This document shows positions 1 to 9,075 of a stretch of DNA of 64,000 bases, piece after piece. Below the pieces are notes generated by a model. That model had not been told where the DNA came from, ran no database searches, and was given only the letters and a program-made list of their open reading frames with translations. The translations under genes and the position numbers were made by a program. Numbering within the stretch: position 1 is the stretch's first letter; each line of letters opens with the position of its first letter. Location: NCBI GenBank assembly GCA_018334495.1, contig JAGXLV010000003.1, forward strand, positions 40,302 to 104,301, in the 5' to 3' direction. The DNA is from Oleiphilaceae bacterium. Its GTDB lineage: Bacteria; Pseudomonadota; Gammaproteobacteria; Pseudomonadales; Oleiphilaceae.

Positions 1-456
1 CTCAAACAGCTTACCGCCAGCCACCAGGCCGGAAGCGGTGTAAACCGCGAAGAAGACGACAATGACAATGGCCGACACGGTTCGCAACGACAGCGCCTGG
101 GTGGGAAAGCGGTTCGCCAGGAAGGACGGGATCGTCAGGCTGTTGCCGTAATGCACGGTTTGTTCGCGAAGACGGGGCGCAACAATAATCCAGTTGACCA
201 ACGCACCCACGAGCAGGCCGATACCAAGCCAGGCAGCACCCAGACCCGCCGTAAACAGCCAGCCGGGCAACCCCAGAAGCAACCAACCGCTCATGTCCGA
301 GGCACCCGCGGAGAGAGCCGCTACCTTTGGACTGAGATTTCGCCCACCCAACATGTAATCTTCAGATGAGGACGTCGATGTGCGCATCGCGAACACGCCG
401 ATGCCAATCATAAGCGCAAAATAACCAAACAGACTGATCCAAACACCCATATCCAT
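1..456 (-). CDS. putP: Sodium/proline symporter, 5' part (runs off the window)
   Basis: The first 152 codons are present and the gene continues past the left edge. The product is a solute:sodium symporter of the inner membrane that imports proline with Na+. The N-terminus has a first membrane helix (WISLFGYFALMIGIGVFA), then a DYMLGGRNLSP stretch and the SAGASDMSGWLLLGLPG segment typical of PutP, followed by further hydrophobic helices. The start is an ATG preceded by GGAGAG at good spacing. An AraC-type regulator lies just upstream on the same strand, which fits proline-responsive control. The family assignment is firm; proline as the substrate rests on similarity to PutP in the first 150 residues only. 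Confidence 0.9.
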   Translation of the reverse strand, partial: MDMGVWISLFGYFALMIGIGVFAMRTSTSSSEDYMLGGRNLSPKVAALSAGASDMSGWLLLGLPGWLFTAGLGAAWLGIGLLVGALVNWIIVAPRLREQTVHYGNSLTIPSFLANRFPTQALSLRTVSAIVIVVFFAVYTASGLVAGGKLFE

Positions 457-786
457 GAAATTCTCTCCAGCTCATTAGGACGGAAGTAGCTCCGACCGGT
501 TAGCGCGCTTACCCCACTGAATCCGGTAGTCGCACTCTTTGTTGTTTTAACTCTTTATCAATGACTTGTTACCGCACCGCTGCCTCTTAAACCAGCCTCC
601 TGAGTTTGGTGTTTATCTCCTTATGGTTAATTTTCCCCATGAACTAAAACCAGAAAAACAGAGCCAGTATCCGCAGGAATTCTGATACCTATTCAATCTA
701 GTCCAATCAGAGGATTTTCACTTACAAAAACCTACTTTTTTTTTACAAATTCGTAGAATGTGAGTGGCCCCCGCCAAAAAAATGCA
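457..786. other. Intergenic region upstream of putP
   Basis: This 330-bp stretch between the putP start and the 3' end of the AraC-type gene has no convincing reading frame. It is AT-richer than its surroundings, with a run of nine T on the plus strand near position 737. It should hold the putP promoter and perhaps the regulator's site, but I could not pick out a clear -35/-10 pair or operator. Confidence 0.4.
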
Positions 787-1560
787 TCAACTGGCTGAAC
801 GCAAGGCGGAAGGTGTCGTGCCACGGTGCTTCTGAAGGACGTTCGTTAATGCGCCCTGGCTTGAGAATCCCGTCCGGTGACTTATTTCGGCCACTGTCAG
901 CGTGGTCCCGCTGATGAGCCGCAAAGCCTGTTCTATGCGAATACCGAGCAGGTATTGATGTGGCGTGGTTCCGGTCATGGTCCGGAACATATCGTAAAAA
1001 CGACTGACACTCAGGCAGGCAACCCCAGCCAGGTCTTCCACACTGATCTTCCTGTGCAGATTTTCCATCACATACCGTCGAATTGCCTCGGGGCTGAAGT
1101 GAGTGCGGCCGGGTCGCGGCGCCTGATAACCGAGCCGGCCCGACATACAATGAAGAATGCCGGCGGACAGGTGCCTGTGCAGGGCAGCATTGCTCGGCGC
1201 CAGGGCGAATTCTCCGGCACAAAGCTGGACAAGAGAGTGTAAAGCGGCGTCAAAGTGGAGGGTTCGCGGGCGCTCAAACAGAGGCGCCATGGATTCATAA
1301 TCACCATGCTCGGGATTACTGAACGCAGGCTGGTGCGGATCAAGATCGATCACAAGCACATGATTGCTCGCGTTGCCGCAATAGTCGTGATACGCCTCTG
1401 TGGGCAGCAGGCAGGCGCTCCAGGTATCGAGGCGCGACTGGCGCCCGTCGACGCCAAGCTCGGCCTCACCGCGAACGCCGATCACGAGTTGGTGATGTTC
1501 ATGGCAATGATGGCCGGCCGAGTCGGATTCGGGAAGCTTTATAACGCGTGCGTCCAGCAT
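787..1560 (-). CDS. AraC-family transcriptional regulator
   Basis: A 257-residue regulator. The N-terminal half (about 1-110) is a cupin-like sensor fold with an early HHCHEHHQLVIGVRGEAEL segment. The C-terminal 100 residues carry two helix-turn-helix motifs: ISVEDLAGVACLSVSRFYDMF, shortened here as the first, and LTVAEISHRTGFSSQGALTNV as the second. The latter lacks the common F-x-R-x-F-K pattern at its end (it reads NVLQKHRGTTPS), but the PxxY-like spacing is kept. It lies upstream of putP in the same direction. Pseudomonas PruR, an AraC-type activator of proline use, sits with putA/putP, so control of putP is a reasonable inference but is not shown by the sequence. Confidence 0.85.
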   Translation of the reverse strand: MLDARVIKLPESDSAGHHCHEHHQLVIGVRGEAELGVDGRQSRLDTWSACLLPTEAYHDYCGNASNHVLVIDLDPHQPAFSNPEHGDYESMAPLFERPRTLHFDAALHSLVQLCAGEFALAPSNAALHRHLSAGILHCMSGRLGYQAPRPGRTHFSPEAIRRYVMENLHRKISVEDLAGVACLSVSRFYDMFRTMTGTTPHQYLLGIRIEQALRLISGTTLTVAEISHRTGFSSQGALTNVLQKHRGTTPSALRSAS

Positions 1561-1664
1561 GGCATCCTGCGGTTCTTAAGCGTTTAACCACACCATTAAA
1601 GCAGACACCGGGGCAAGATGCACGGCCCGCGACGGAATGGGACCCGGGTGGTTTTCCGGTCAAT

Positions 1665-2297
1665 TTAGTTGTCTTCAGCAATCTCCTGTAAAACACGCGC
1701 AACGGAGCCCGTCACCGCCTCCAGGGATTGCGACGCGTCCACGATATGATAACGCTCGGGACTAAGATGAGCGCGGGCCAGATAGGTATCGCGGATGCGT
1801 TGAAAAAAGCCGATTTCCTCCTGCTCAAATCGATCCAGACTCGCGCGATGACGAGCCCTGGACATGCCCACATCCACCGGCGCGTCGAGCAGGATGACAT
1901 GATCGGGTCGAAAATCCCTCTGCACCAGGTTTTCAAGACTGGCAATGCGTTCGGCGCAGACACCCCGGCCGCCGCCCTGATAGGCGAAAGTGGCATCGGT
2001 AAAACGATCACACAGTACCCACCGGCCGGCCGCCAGGTTGGGCTTAATGAAGGTTTCAAGATGCTGGGCCCGGGCCGCGAACATCAGCAGCAACTCGGTG
2101 GTTTCGTGGACAGGCTCATCCCGGCGCGCCAGCAGCACTTCCCGGATGTTTTCAGCCATCGGTGTACCACCGGGCTCCCTCGTCACTACCAGGTCGATGT
2201 CCAAGGCTCGCAATGTGCGTGCCGCCGCCTGGATCTGGGTCGATTTTCCAACCCCTTCGGAGCCTTCAAAGGTGATGAACCGTGCCGGTGCTGTCAT
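1665..2297 (-). CDS. tmk: Thymidylate kinase
   Basis: dTMP kinase phosphorylates dTMP to dTDP for DNA synthesis in the cytosol. At 210 residues it has the usual length. The P-loop EGSEGVGKST is at residues 11-20, TREPGGTP follows at about 39-46, and the DRFTDATFAYQGGGRG segment carries the DR(F/Y) motif and the start of the lid region. The gene overlaps the end of mltG by 4 nt, so the two are probably translationally coupled. In related genomes holB, a pilZ gene and tatD usually follow tmk; here an AraC regulator and putP follow instead. Confidence 0.97.
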   Translation of the reverse strand: MTAPARFITFEGSEGVGKSTQIQAAARTLRALDIDLVVTREPGGTPMAENIREVLLARRDEPVHETTELLLMFAARAQHLETFIKPNLAAGRWVLCDRFTDATFAYQGGGRGVCAERIASLENLVQRDFRPDHVILLDAPVDVGMSRARHRASLDRFEQEEIGFFQRIRDTYLARAHLSPERYHIVDASQSLEAVTGSVARVLQEIAEDN

Positions 2298-3349
2298 TCG
2301 CTTTGCGCTTCTTTCGCCGGAGCCGGACTGGAGCGGTAATCCGATCGACGTTTCATCTGGTAGGCGCGGACCGCCTTCTGATGCTCTTCCAGGGTCCGTG
2401 AAAACTGATGGGTGCCGTCGCCTTTCGCCACAAAATACAGCGCATCGCCATCAGCGGGGTGCAAGGTCGCATGAATGGCTTCGCGACCGGCAAGTGCGAT
2501 TGGTGTGGGCGGCAACCCGTTAATCGTATAGGTGTTATAAGCCGTGGCGGTGCGCAGGTCACTTCGGCCAATACGGCCATCGTACTTGTCACCCATGCCA
2601 TAAATGACCGTTGGATCCGTTTGCAATCTCATGCCTTTGCGCAAACGACGCACAAAAACACCGGCGACTTGATCACGCTCAAAAGCGGCACCCGTCTCCT
2701 TCTCCACAATGGACGCCATAATTAATGCTTCATAAGCGCTTTTATAGGGGAGGTTTTCCGACCGGTTGTCCCACTCCTCGGCCAGTACGCTGTTCATTCG
2801 TTCAAAAGCCCGGCGCAAGAGATCCAGATCAGTGTCCTTGCTTTCAAAACGATAGGTGTCGGGAAAGAACCTGCCTTCGGGATGCTCGCCAGGATCTCCT
2901 AACTCCTTCATTATCCGGTCATCGCTCCAATCCGCCGTGACGGCCTCAAGGCGCGGGTGATCGGTTAAGGCCGTTCTCAGGTCGCTAAATTGCCAACCCT
3001 CGATAAACTGAATGGTCCAGGTCTTGGTGTCGCCACGGTTCATCTGTGCCAGCATTTCCAGAGGGGTCATGCCCGCCAGGAATTCGTATTCACCGGCTTT
3101 CACCCGCGCTTTTTCGGGAAAAATCCGGCCATGCACCCGCATCCAGAAACTGTCAGGCACCAGGCCGCGTGATTCCATCCGGCGCACAACCGACCCGAAC
3201 GATGTCCCCTTTGGCACATCGAACAGCACGGGTTCCTCCACTGCTTGGGGTTTTTCCAGGGTTTGAAGTCCCTGCCAGGCCCAGAGTCCGGTCCCGGCAA
3301 TAGTGAGTATTGCCAGGCAAAGCAGGGCAATGAGAGTCGTTTTGATCAA
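2294..3349 (-). CDS. mltG: Endolytic murein transglycosylase MltG
   Basis: MltG (YceG family) is an inner-membrane lytic transglycosylase that cuts nascent glycan strands and sets their length. This copy has 351 residues. An N-terminal membrane anchor spans about residues 4-24, a LysM-like region follows (VPKGTSFGSVVRRMESRG), and the catalytic SIVEKETG motif puts the essential glutamate at residue 218, the same number as in E. coli. The start codon is TTG, 5 nt after the pabC stop. A GGAA-type ribosome site precedes it. Order pabC-mltG-tmk is conserved in gammaproteobacteria. Confidence 0.96.
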   Translation of the reverse strand: MIKTTLIALLCLAILTIAGTGLWAWQGLQTLEKPQAVEEPVLFDVPKGTSFGSVVRRMESRGLVPDSFWMRVHGRIFPEKARVKAGEYEFLAGMTPLEMLAQMNRGDTKTWTIQFIEGWQFSDLRTALTDHPRLEAVTADWSDDRIMKELGDPGEHPEGRFFPDTYRFESKDTDLDLLRRAFERMNSVLAEEWDNRSENLPYKSAYEALIMASIVEKETGAAFERDQVAGVFVRRLRKGMRLQTDPTVIYGMGDKYDGRIGRSDLRTATAYNTYTINGLPPTPIALAGREAIHATLHPADGDALYFVAKGDGTHQFSRTLEEHQKAVRAYQMKRRSDYRSSPAPAKEAQSE

Positions 3350-3354
3350 ATGAC

Positions 3355-4170
3355 TTATTCCGTAAGAAGACGTTGGCCGCAGATTGTCGCAAGGCGCGCA
3401 TCAACAGGCAACCAGACGCAGCCGAAATTCCTGACCGGCACGACACCCGCAACACTGTTCATCAGGATCATGCCGCGGCAATCCCGAGATGTCAGCATGG
3501 CCGGCGACAGAGCGCGCTCCCGCACCCATTCCGATTTCTGGCGCAGATAATCGATAACCCGGGCCCTCATAACGCCGGCAACCGCCAGATCAGAGCTCGG
3601 TGGCGTCAACCACTGATCGCCCATTAGCAGCATTATATTAGTGCGGGTACCTTCCAGCAGCCGCCCTGCCCTGTCGGCCAGAATCGCCTCGTAACAGCCG
3701 GCGGCGATGGTCCGACTGGCAAGCACCTGGTCGAGTCTGGACAGGGACTTCAGACCGGCAAGCGCTGGACTGACCGACAGGCAAAGGTTTGACAGGCAGA
3801 TCGAAACCCCCTCAGGGTCTGGTGCTGGCGGGAGGGGGTTGGCGCTAAAAATGAGCCTGGGTCGGGCCGTTTCCGGAGGCAGGTAACCCCGACCACCGCT
3901 ACCCCTGGTGAGTGTGACCTTGAGCACCCAGTCGGGCTCGCGGGCATACCGTTCGCAAGCGGTCAACAAATGCTCCGCCAGAAACGCCCGGGTCAGGTGA
4001 ATGCCAAGCCGCTGGGCCCCCTCCAGCAGTCGCGACGAATGCCGGTCAGCCAGGGTGGGCTTGTTGTGACAGATCCTGATGGTTTCGAAGAGGCCATCGC
4101 CATAGGCCAGGCCCCGGTCACTGACCGGCACCACGGCTTCTTCCGCCCAGAGAACATCCACCAGATTCAA
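3355..4170 (-). CDS. pabC: Aminodeoxychorismate lyase
   Basis: This PLP enzyme of fold type IV converts 4-amino-4-deoxychorismate to p-aminobenzoate and pyruvate for folate synthesis. At 271 residues it matches the family. SDRGLAYGDGLFETIR near the N-terminus is the family signature. GLKSLSRLDQVLASR holds the lysine expected to bind PLP, and EGTRTNIMLL is a further conserved segment. The start is a TTG preceded by GAGGG, two bases after the fabF stop. The weak start suggests low expression relative to fabF. Confidence 0.95.
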   Translation of the reverse strand: MNLVDVLWAEEAVVPVSDRGLAYGDGLFETIRICHNKPTLADRHSSRLLEGAQRLGIHLTRAFLAEHLLTACERYAREPDWVLKVTLTRGSGGRGYLPPETARPRLIFSANPLPPAPDPEGVSICLSNLCLSVSPALAGLKSLSRLDQVLASRTIAAGCYEAILADRAGRLLEGTRTNIMLLMGDQWLTPPSSDLAVAGVMRARVIDYLRQKSEWVRERALSPAMLTSRDCRGMILMNSVAGVVPVRNFGCVWLPVDARLATICGQRLLTE

Positions 4171-4172
4171 CG

Positions 4173-5420
4173 TCAGCCCTCAAAGCGACGGAAAATCAAC
4201 GTGCCATTGGTGCCGCCAAAACCGAAAGAGTTAGACAATGCGTAATTCAAATCCGCGGATCTGGCCTTGTGAGGCACAAAGTCCAGGTCGCAGTCGTCGT
4301 CCGGGTTATCAAGATTGATCGTCGGCGGCAACACACCATCGTGCAGGGCCAACAGCGAGAAGATGGCTTCCACTGCGCCGGCGGCGCCCAGCAAATGCCC
4401 GGTCATGGATTTGGTACTGCTGACCGCCACTTTTCGGGCATGAGTTCCGAACACGGCTTTGACGGCACCCGCCTCTGCCCGATCACCAACCAGAGTTGAG
4501 GTACCATGGGCGTTTATGTAACCAATATCGGCCGGGCGGATACCGGCATCGCGGATCGCGTTTTTCATAGAGCGCTGGGCGCCCTCGCCGCTCTCCGGAG
4601 GCGACGTTATGTGATGGGCATCATCGCTCATGCCAAACCCGACCAGTTCGCCATAGATCGGTGCTCCGCGACGCCTGGCGTGCTCCAGCTCCTCAAGCAC
4701 GACGACCCCGGCGCCGTCACTGAGCACGAAGCCATCCCGGTCTTTGTCCCACGGCCGGCTGGCCTTCCCGGGCTCATCATTGCGCGTAGAAAGCGCGCGG
4801 GCCGCGGAAAAAGCGGCAATACCGGTCTTGCTGGTGGCCATTTCCGACCCGCCGGCCAGCATCACGTCGGCATCGCCATACATGACAGTGCGAGCGGCGT
4901 AGCCGATATTGTGAGTGCCGGTCGTGCAAGCGGTGGTGATGGCAAAATTCGGCCCCTGATAACCAAATTTGATGGCCACATTGCCGCTGATCATATTGAT
5001 TACCGTGGCCGGAACGAAGAAGGGCGATACCTTGCGAGGGCCACTTTCATTCATCACAAGGACGCTCTTCTCAATAAACTCAAGACCACCAATACCGGAG
5101 CCAATGGCAACACCCACTCGCTCCCGATCAAGGGCATCGAATTCGTTGAGCTTGCTGTCTTCAACAGCCTGTTGTGCAGCGATCAGACCATAGTGCAAAA
5201 ACGCATCCATCTTGCGAGCGTCTTTGTTGGGCATATAAGCCTCTATGTCAAGATCACGGATGGCGCCCCCGATACGGGTATTGAAGCCCGTTGTGTCGAA
5301 GCGCTCGATCGGTCCTATACCGCTTCGCCCCGCTTTTATGCCCTCCCAGGAAGACGCCACATCATTCCCCAGTGGGGAAAGCATGCCCAGACCCGTTACA
5401 ACAACACGTCGTTCACCCAT
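4173..5420 (-). CDS. fabF: 3-oxoacyl-ACP synthase II
   Basis: Beta-ketoacyl-ACP synthase II condenses malonyl-ACP with acyl-ACP during fatty-acid elongation. It is 415 residues long from the chosen ATG. The active-site cysteine is in [12 protein letters not shown] (residue 165 here), and the two catalytic histidines are in [11 protein letters not shown] and [17 protein letters not shown] prefer the ATG at 5420 because AGGTG lies about 9 nt upstream; a GTG at 5432 in the same frame has no ribosome site. An intrinsic terminator lies between acpP and this gene, so its level relative to acpP may be set by read-through. Confidence 0.97.
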   Translation of the reverse strand: MGERRVVVTGLGMLSPLGNDVASSWEGIKAGRSGIGPIERFDTTGFNTRIGGAIRDLDIEAYMPNKDARKMDAFLHYGLIAAQQAVEDSKLNEFDALDRERVGVAIGSGIGGLEFIEKSVLVMNESGPRKVSPFFVPATVINMISGNVAIKFGYQGPNFAITTACTTGTHNIGYAARTVMYGDADVMLAGGSEMATSKTGIAAFSAARALSTRNDEPGKASRPWDKDRDGFVLSDGAGVVVLEELEHARRRGAPIYGELVGFGMSDDAHHITSPPESGEGAQRSMKNAIRDAGIRPADIGYINAHGTSTLVGDRAEAGAVKAVFGTHARKVAVSSTKSMTGHLLGAAGAVEAIFSLLALHDGVLPPTINLDNPDDDCDLDFVPHKARSADLNYALSNSFGFGGTNGTLIFRRFEG

Positions 5421-5494
5421 AATGCTTTTCACCTAGCCCTGTGGCCGGGACATTCTCCCGACATTCGCATTTCCGGATCGCCGGTTTTAGCCAA

Positions 5495-5529
5495 TAAAAA
5501 AGCCGCCCTGGTGTGCTTCAGGACGGCTT
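5495..5529 (-). terminator. Intrinsic terminator between acpP and fabF
   Basis: Read on the minus strand, AAGCCGTCCTG pairs with CAGGGCGGCTT (11 bp, one G-T pair) around an 8-nt loop and runs into TTTT. It sits after acpP and before fabF, where partial termination would allow much higher acpP than fabF mRNA. Confidence 0.85.
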
Positions 5530-5557
5530 CTCAAAACATACAGATCTTACAGGAGTA

Positions 5558-5791
5558 TCAGGTGTGCGCGACGATGTAGTCGATCGCATCCTGAACACTG
5601 CCGAGCTTCTCTGCCTGCTCGTCAGGGATCTCAGTTTCAAACTCTTCTTCGAGTGCCATGACCAGCTCAACGGTGTCCAGTGAGTCAGCGCCAAGATCCT
5701 CTACAAAAGAAGATTTATTCTGGACTTCAGATTCCTTAACGCCCAGTTGCTCACAAACGATCTTCTTTACGCGCTCTTCAACTGTACTCAT
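5558..5791 (-). CDS. acpP: Acyl carrier protein
   Basis: ACP carries growing acyl chains on a 4'-phosphopantetheine arm. It has 77 residues, very acidic, with the [10 protein letters not shown] motif placing the modified serine at residue 37, one residue beyond the E. coli position. GAGGAAATT precedes the ATG. It lies in the standard place between fabG and fabF. The upstream 127 bp could hold its own promoter (a TTGTTA and TAAACT pair spaced 18 nt on the minus strand is a weak candidate), and a terminator follows it, which fits the need for high ACP supply. Confidence 0.98.
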   Translation of the reverse strand: MSTVEERVKKIVCEQLGVKESEVQNKSSFVEDLGADSLDTVELVMALEEEFETEIPDEQAEKLGSVQDAIDYIVAHT

Positions 5792-5918
5792 AATTTCCTC
5801 ACTTTGATTTCAACTAAGCAACAATTAAGATTGCCAGTTTAGTTTAAAACCCTACCCGCTAACAAGCAGGGGTCCATTTGATAAAGTTTGCACTCTTCGG
5901 GCCGGCAATGCCTGCCAT

Positions 5919-6662
5919 TTACCCCGTATACATCCCACCGTTCACGTGGATCGTCTCGCCGGTTACATAGCCTGCAGGCTCGGATGCCAGGAATGCAACC
6001 ACGGCAGCCACTTCTTCGGGTTCGCCGAAGCGAGCGGCAGGAATCACGTCCATCATAGCCTTACGTTGGCCATCGTCCAGCTTTTTGGTCATATCGGTAT
6101 CGATAAACCCTGGTGCGACACAATTGGCTGTGATCCCGCGGGCGGACATCTCCTTTGCCATGCTTCTGGTCAGACCTTCAACACCGGCCTTCGCGGCACA
6201 GTAATTGGCCTGGCCGGCATTGCCCATACTGGCAACAACCGAACTGATGTTGATGATTCTGCCCCACTTGGCCTTGGCCATACCTCGCATGCACGCTTTG
6301 CTGGTGCGGAATACACTGGCGAGATTCGTGTCAATGACAGACGTCCAATCCTCGTCTTTCATACGCATCAGCAGGTTATCCCGGTTAATACCGGCATTGT
6401 TGACCAGAATGACCGGAGCGCCGGCCGCTTCAATGATCTTTTTAAGACCTTCCGCAATACTGTCGGGATCGGCAACGTTCATCACGAGCCCCATGCCCTT
6501 CAGGTCGTTGTCCTTGAATGCGGTCTGAATCGTTTCGGCACCGCCTTCACTGGTCGCGGTGCCCACAACATAGGCACCCTGCTTTGCCAGCGCCATGGCG
6601 ATTGCCTTGCCAATACCCCGTGTAGCGCCGGTTACAAGCGCGGTCTTGCCCTCAAGCGACAT
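5919..6662 (-). CDS. fabG: 3-oxoacyl-ACP reductase
   Basis: FabG reduces beta-ketoacyl-ACP with NADPH. It is a 247-residue short-chain dehydrogenase. TGATRGIGKA at 11-20 is the cofactor-binding glycine motif, NNAG is at 88-91, and the Ser-Tyr-Lys triad falls at S141, Y154 and K158 (INISSVV and NYCAAKAG). The C-terminus VTGETIHVNGGMYTG is typical of FabG rather than other SDRs. It lies between fabD and acpP as in E. coli. Confidence 0.97.
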   Translation of the reverse strand: MSLEGKTALVTGATRGIGKAIAMALAKQGAYVVGTATSEGGAETIQTAFKDNDLKGMGLVMNVADPDSIAEGLKKIIEAAGAPVILVNNAGINRDNLLMRMKDEDWTSVIDTNLASVFRTSKACMRGMAKAKWGRIINISSVVASMGNAGQANYCAAKAGVEGLTRSMAKEMSARGITANCVAPGFIDTDMTKKLDDGQRKAMMDVIPAARFGEPEEVAAVVAFLASEPAGYVTGETIHVNGGMYTG

Positions 6663-6706
6663 CGTGTGCTCCCTTATCCTTCAGTCAAATTTAGGCCCAA
6701 CTCGGC

Positions 6707-7648
6707 TTATTTTTGCTTACCAACGGCGGCCAGAGCACTCTGGAGGCCGTCAGGTTTTTCAATATTGTGGACCGGCAACCCCCGATCTATGCGTTTGATC
6801 AGGCCCGCCAGGACACGGCCGGCGCCGCACTCAACCGCCTGTTCGACGCCCTGGTCGACAAGGGTTCGAACCGAATCTGTCCAACGCACCGGCGAATAGA
6901 GCTGCCTGACCAGATTGGCTTTCAGGTTGTCACGGTCCAACTCGGGCTTCGCGGTGACATTCTGAATCACCGGAATGACAGCGTCATTAAAACTGACCTC
7001 GTTCAGGGCGGCGCCCAGTTCCTCGGCCGCGCCCTTCATGAGCTCGCAGTGGGACGGCACGCTGACCGGAAGCGGCATGGCCTTCTTGGCGCCAAGCTTC
7101 TTGCAGGCCGCAATTGCCCGCTCTACCGCCGCCGCATTGCCGGCAATAACGACCTGGCCGGGTGCGTTGTAGTTGACCGCCGAGACCACTTCGTTGCCCG
7201 CAGATTCAGCACAGGCTTGTTCGACCTGGGCATCCTCCAGACCGATGATCGCCGCCATACTGCCTTCCCCGGCAGGTACTGCGGTTTGCATCAACTCACC
7301 GCGAAGCTTGACCAGTTTCACGGCGTCGGAAAAATTGAGGCTCTCGGCCGCAACCAGGGCGCTGTATTCACCAAGACTGTGGCCCGCCACCAAATCTGGC
7401 CGGCTACCATCCGCCACGAACCACTGCCGCCAAAGCGCGACACTCGCTGTCAGCAGCGCGGGCTGGGTTACCGTGGTCTGGTTAAGCTCCTCTGCCGGCC
7501 CGTTCTGGCACAGATGCCAAAGATCGTAGCCCAAAACCTGCGACGCCTCAGAGAAAGTACGCTCGATGATGGGCCAATGTTCAGACGCTTCGGAAAGCAT
7601 TCCAACCGACTGGGCCCCTTGTCCGGGAAAAATGAAGGCTGATTTCAT
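6707..7648 (-). CDS. fabD: Malonyl-CoA:ACP transacylase
   Basis: FabD loads malonate from CoA to ACP. The 313-residue protein opens with the family signature FPGQGAQSVGM. The nucleophile is in GHSLGEYSAL (S91) and the catalytic histidine in VPSHCELM (H201), both close to the E. coli numbering. The gene is followed by fabG after 44 bp and preceded by plsX after 99 bp, all in one direction. Confidence 0.97.
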   Translation of the reverse strand: MKSAFIFPGQGAQSVGMLSEASEHWPIIERTFSEASQVLGYDLWHLCQNGPAEELNQTTVTQPALLTASVALWRQWFVADGSRPDLVAGHSLGEYSALVAAESLNFSDAVKLVKLRGELMQTAVPAGEGSMAAIIGLEDAQVEQACAESAGNEVVSAVNYNAPGQVVIAGNAAAVERAIAACKKLGAKKAMPLPVSVPSHCELMKGAAEELGAALNEVSFNDAVIPVIQNVTAKPELDRDNLKANLVRQLYSPVRWTDSVRTLVDQGVEQAVECGAGRVLAGLIKRIDRGLPVHNIEKPDGLQSALAAVGKQK

Positions 7649-7747
7649 ATCGATGATCCTACCTTGATTGTCCGTTCCATGAGATTAGCCAATAGTACAA
7701 GATACTCGTCAGCCTGAGACAGACCGCCTCCGAGACCGGTTCGACCG

Positions 7748-8749
7748 CTACATCAGCAAATCGTCGAGGCGCTCATTGATCCGCCGGGGGACCTCAAGCT
7801 GTACTTCCTGCACGGCCTGCCGGATTGCAGCCAACATGGCGCGTTCATTGGCATTACCGTGGCTCTTGATGACCACGCCCTGAAGCCCCAGCAGGCTTGC
7901 GCCATTATGACGGGACGGGTCTATGATCCGTTCCAGCCGGCCCAGAATGGGTCGAGCGAACCAGCCCACAATCCGACCGTACACGCTGCGGGAAAACGCC
8001 TGCTCAAGCAACTCGCCCAGAAGCCGGGCAACGCCTTCTCCGGTTTTCAATGCCACGTTACCGACAAAACCATCACAGACCACCACATCGGCGACATCGC
8101 GGAACAGGTCGCTCCCTTCAACGTACCCAATGTAGTTGAGGGTTTCCGATTGGGCGAACATATGAGAAGCCAGACGGACTTGCTCATTACCCTTGATCTC
8201 TTCTTCGCCAACGTTGAGAAGCGCTATTCTGGGTTCTTGCAAGTTATTAATGGCAGAGGACATCAATGAGCCCATAACGCCGAACTGGTACAGATTTTCC
8301 GCAGTGGCGTCGACGTTTGCACCCAGGTCCAGGACGTGGCAGCGGCCTCTCGGCGAGGGAATCAGCTTGGTGATGGCCGGCCGCTCGATACCCGGATACA
8401 TCCTCAGGATAGACCGGCCAAATGCCATCAGCGCGCCGGTGTTACCGGCGCTCACGCAGCCCTGGGCCTGGCTGTCACGCACCAGTTGCAGGGTCACGGC
8501 CATGGAAGACCTCTGTTTATGACGCAGGGCATGGGAAGGGCGCTCGTCCATCCTGACGATATCCAAAGCCTGGACAACACGAATACGAGGATGGTCATCT
8601 TGCAACAAGGCCTCGAGCTCGTGCTGGTTTCCCACCAACAAAAGACTCAAGGCCTGGTTTTCTTTTACCGCTTTCAGTGCGGCGAAAACCACGACCGCAG
8701 GGCCGTGGTCACCACTCATTGCATCGACTGCAACAGTAACCTGCTTCAC
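7748..8749 (-). CDS. plsX: Phosphate acyltransferase PlsX
   Basis: PlsX makes acyl-phosphate from acyl-ACP as the first step of phospholipid synthesis through PlsY. From the GTG chosen here it has 333 residues and begins VKQVTVAVDAMSGDHGP, where DAMSGDHGP is the PlsX signature. AGG lies 6 nt upstream of this GTG. A TTG at 8764 in frame would add five residues but has no ribosome site. Other conserved parts are SAGNTGALMAFGR, VLDLGANVDAT and VCDGFVGNVALKTGEG. It lies between rpmF and fabD as in most gammaproteobacteria. Confidence 0.95.
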   Translation of the reverse strand: MKQVTVAVDAMSGDHGPAVVVFAALKAVKENQALSLLLVGNQHELEALLQDDHPRIRVVQALDIVRMDERPSHALRHKQRSSMAVTLQLVRDSQAQGCVSAGNTGALMAFGRSILRMYPGIERPAITKLIPSPRGRCHVLDLGANVDATAENLYQFGVMGSLMSSAINNLQEPRIALLNVGEEEIKGNEQVRLASHMFAQSETLNYIGYVEGSDLFRDVADVVVCDGFVGNVALKTGEGVARLLGELLEQAFSRSVYGRIVGWFARPILGRLERIIDPSRHNGASLLGLQGVVIKSHGNANERAMLAAIRQAVQEVQLEVPRRINERLDDLLM

Positions 8750-8790
8750 AAACTGCCTGAGCAATTATGACAAGTTTTTGCTCTCACAAC

Positions 8791-8970
8791 TCACTCTTCG
8801 CGTGCTTCGACAACCTGCTTGCCGCGGTAGAAGCCGTCAGGCGACACATGATGGCGACGGTGAATTTCACCGGTGGTCGGATCGGTAGACAGGGTTGCCG
8901 TGCCAAGAGCATCGTGAGAACGGCGCATACCGCGCTTGGAGCGGGTCTTTCGATTTTTCTGTACAGCCAT
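8791..8970 (-). CDS. rpmF: Ribosomal protein bL32
   Basis: This is the small basic protein of the 50S subunit, 59 residues beginning [20 protein letters not shown], the universal N-terminus of bL32. An in-frame start 60 nt further upstream would add an unrelated 20-residue extension and is rejected. The C-terminal half [19 protein letters not shown] is standard and lacks the zinc-binding cysteines found in some bL32 forms. It is co-directional with yceD and plsX. Confidence 0.97.
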   Translation of the reverse strand: MAVQKNRKTRSKRGMRRSHDALGTATLSTDPTTGEIHRRHHVSPDGFYRGKQVVEAREE

Positions 8971-9075
8971 GGTAGTACTCCTGACCTTTAAGCGAATGTG
9001 CGTTGTGTCGGTTCGGGGTGCATGATGCACGGACCGGTACCGGCGTGTTGATGATCTGTGAAAATAACTTCTGAA

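Noticed and set aside
4506..5579. A 357-codon plus-strand frame opposite fabF and the acpP end
   Set aside because: It crosses an intrinsic terminator and lies antisense to fabF; composition fits a shadow frame.
5946..7642. Two plus-strand frames of over 300 codons opposite fabG and fabD
   Set aside because: Both are antisense to essential, motif-complete genes and have no domain of their own.
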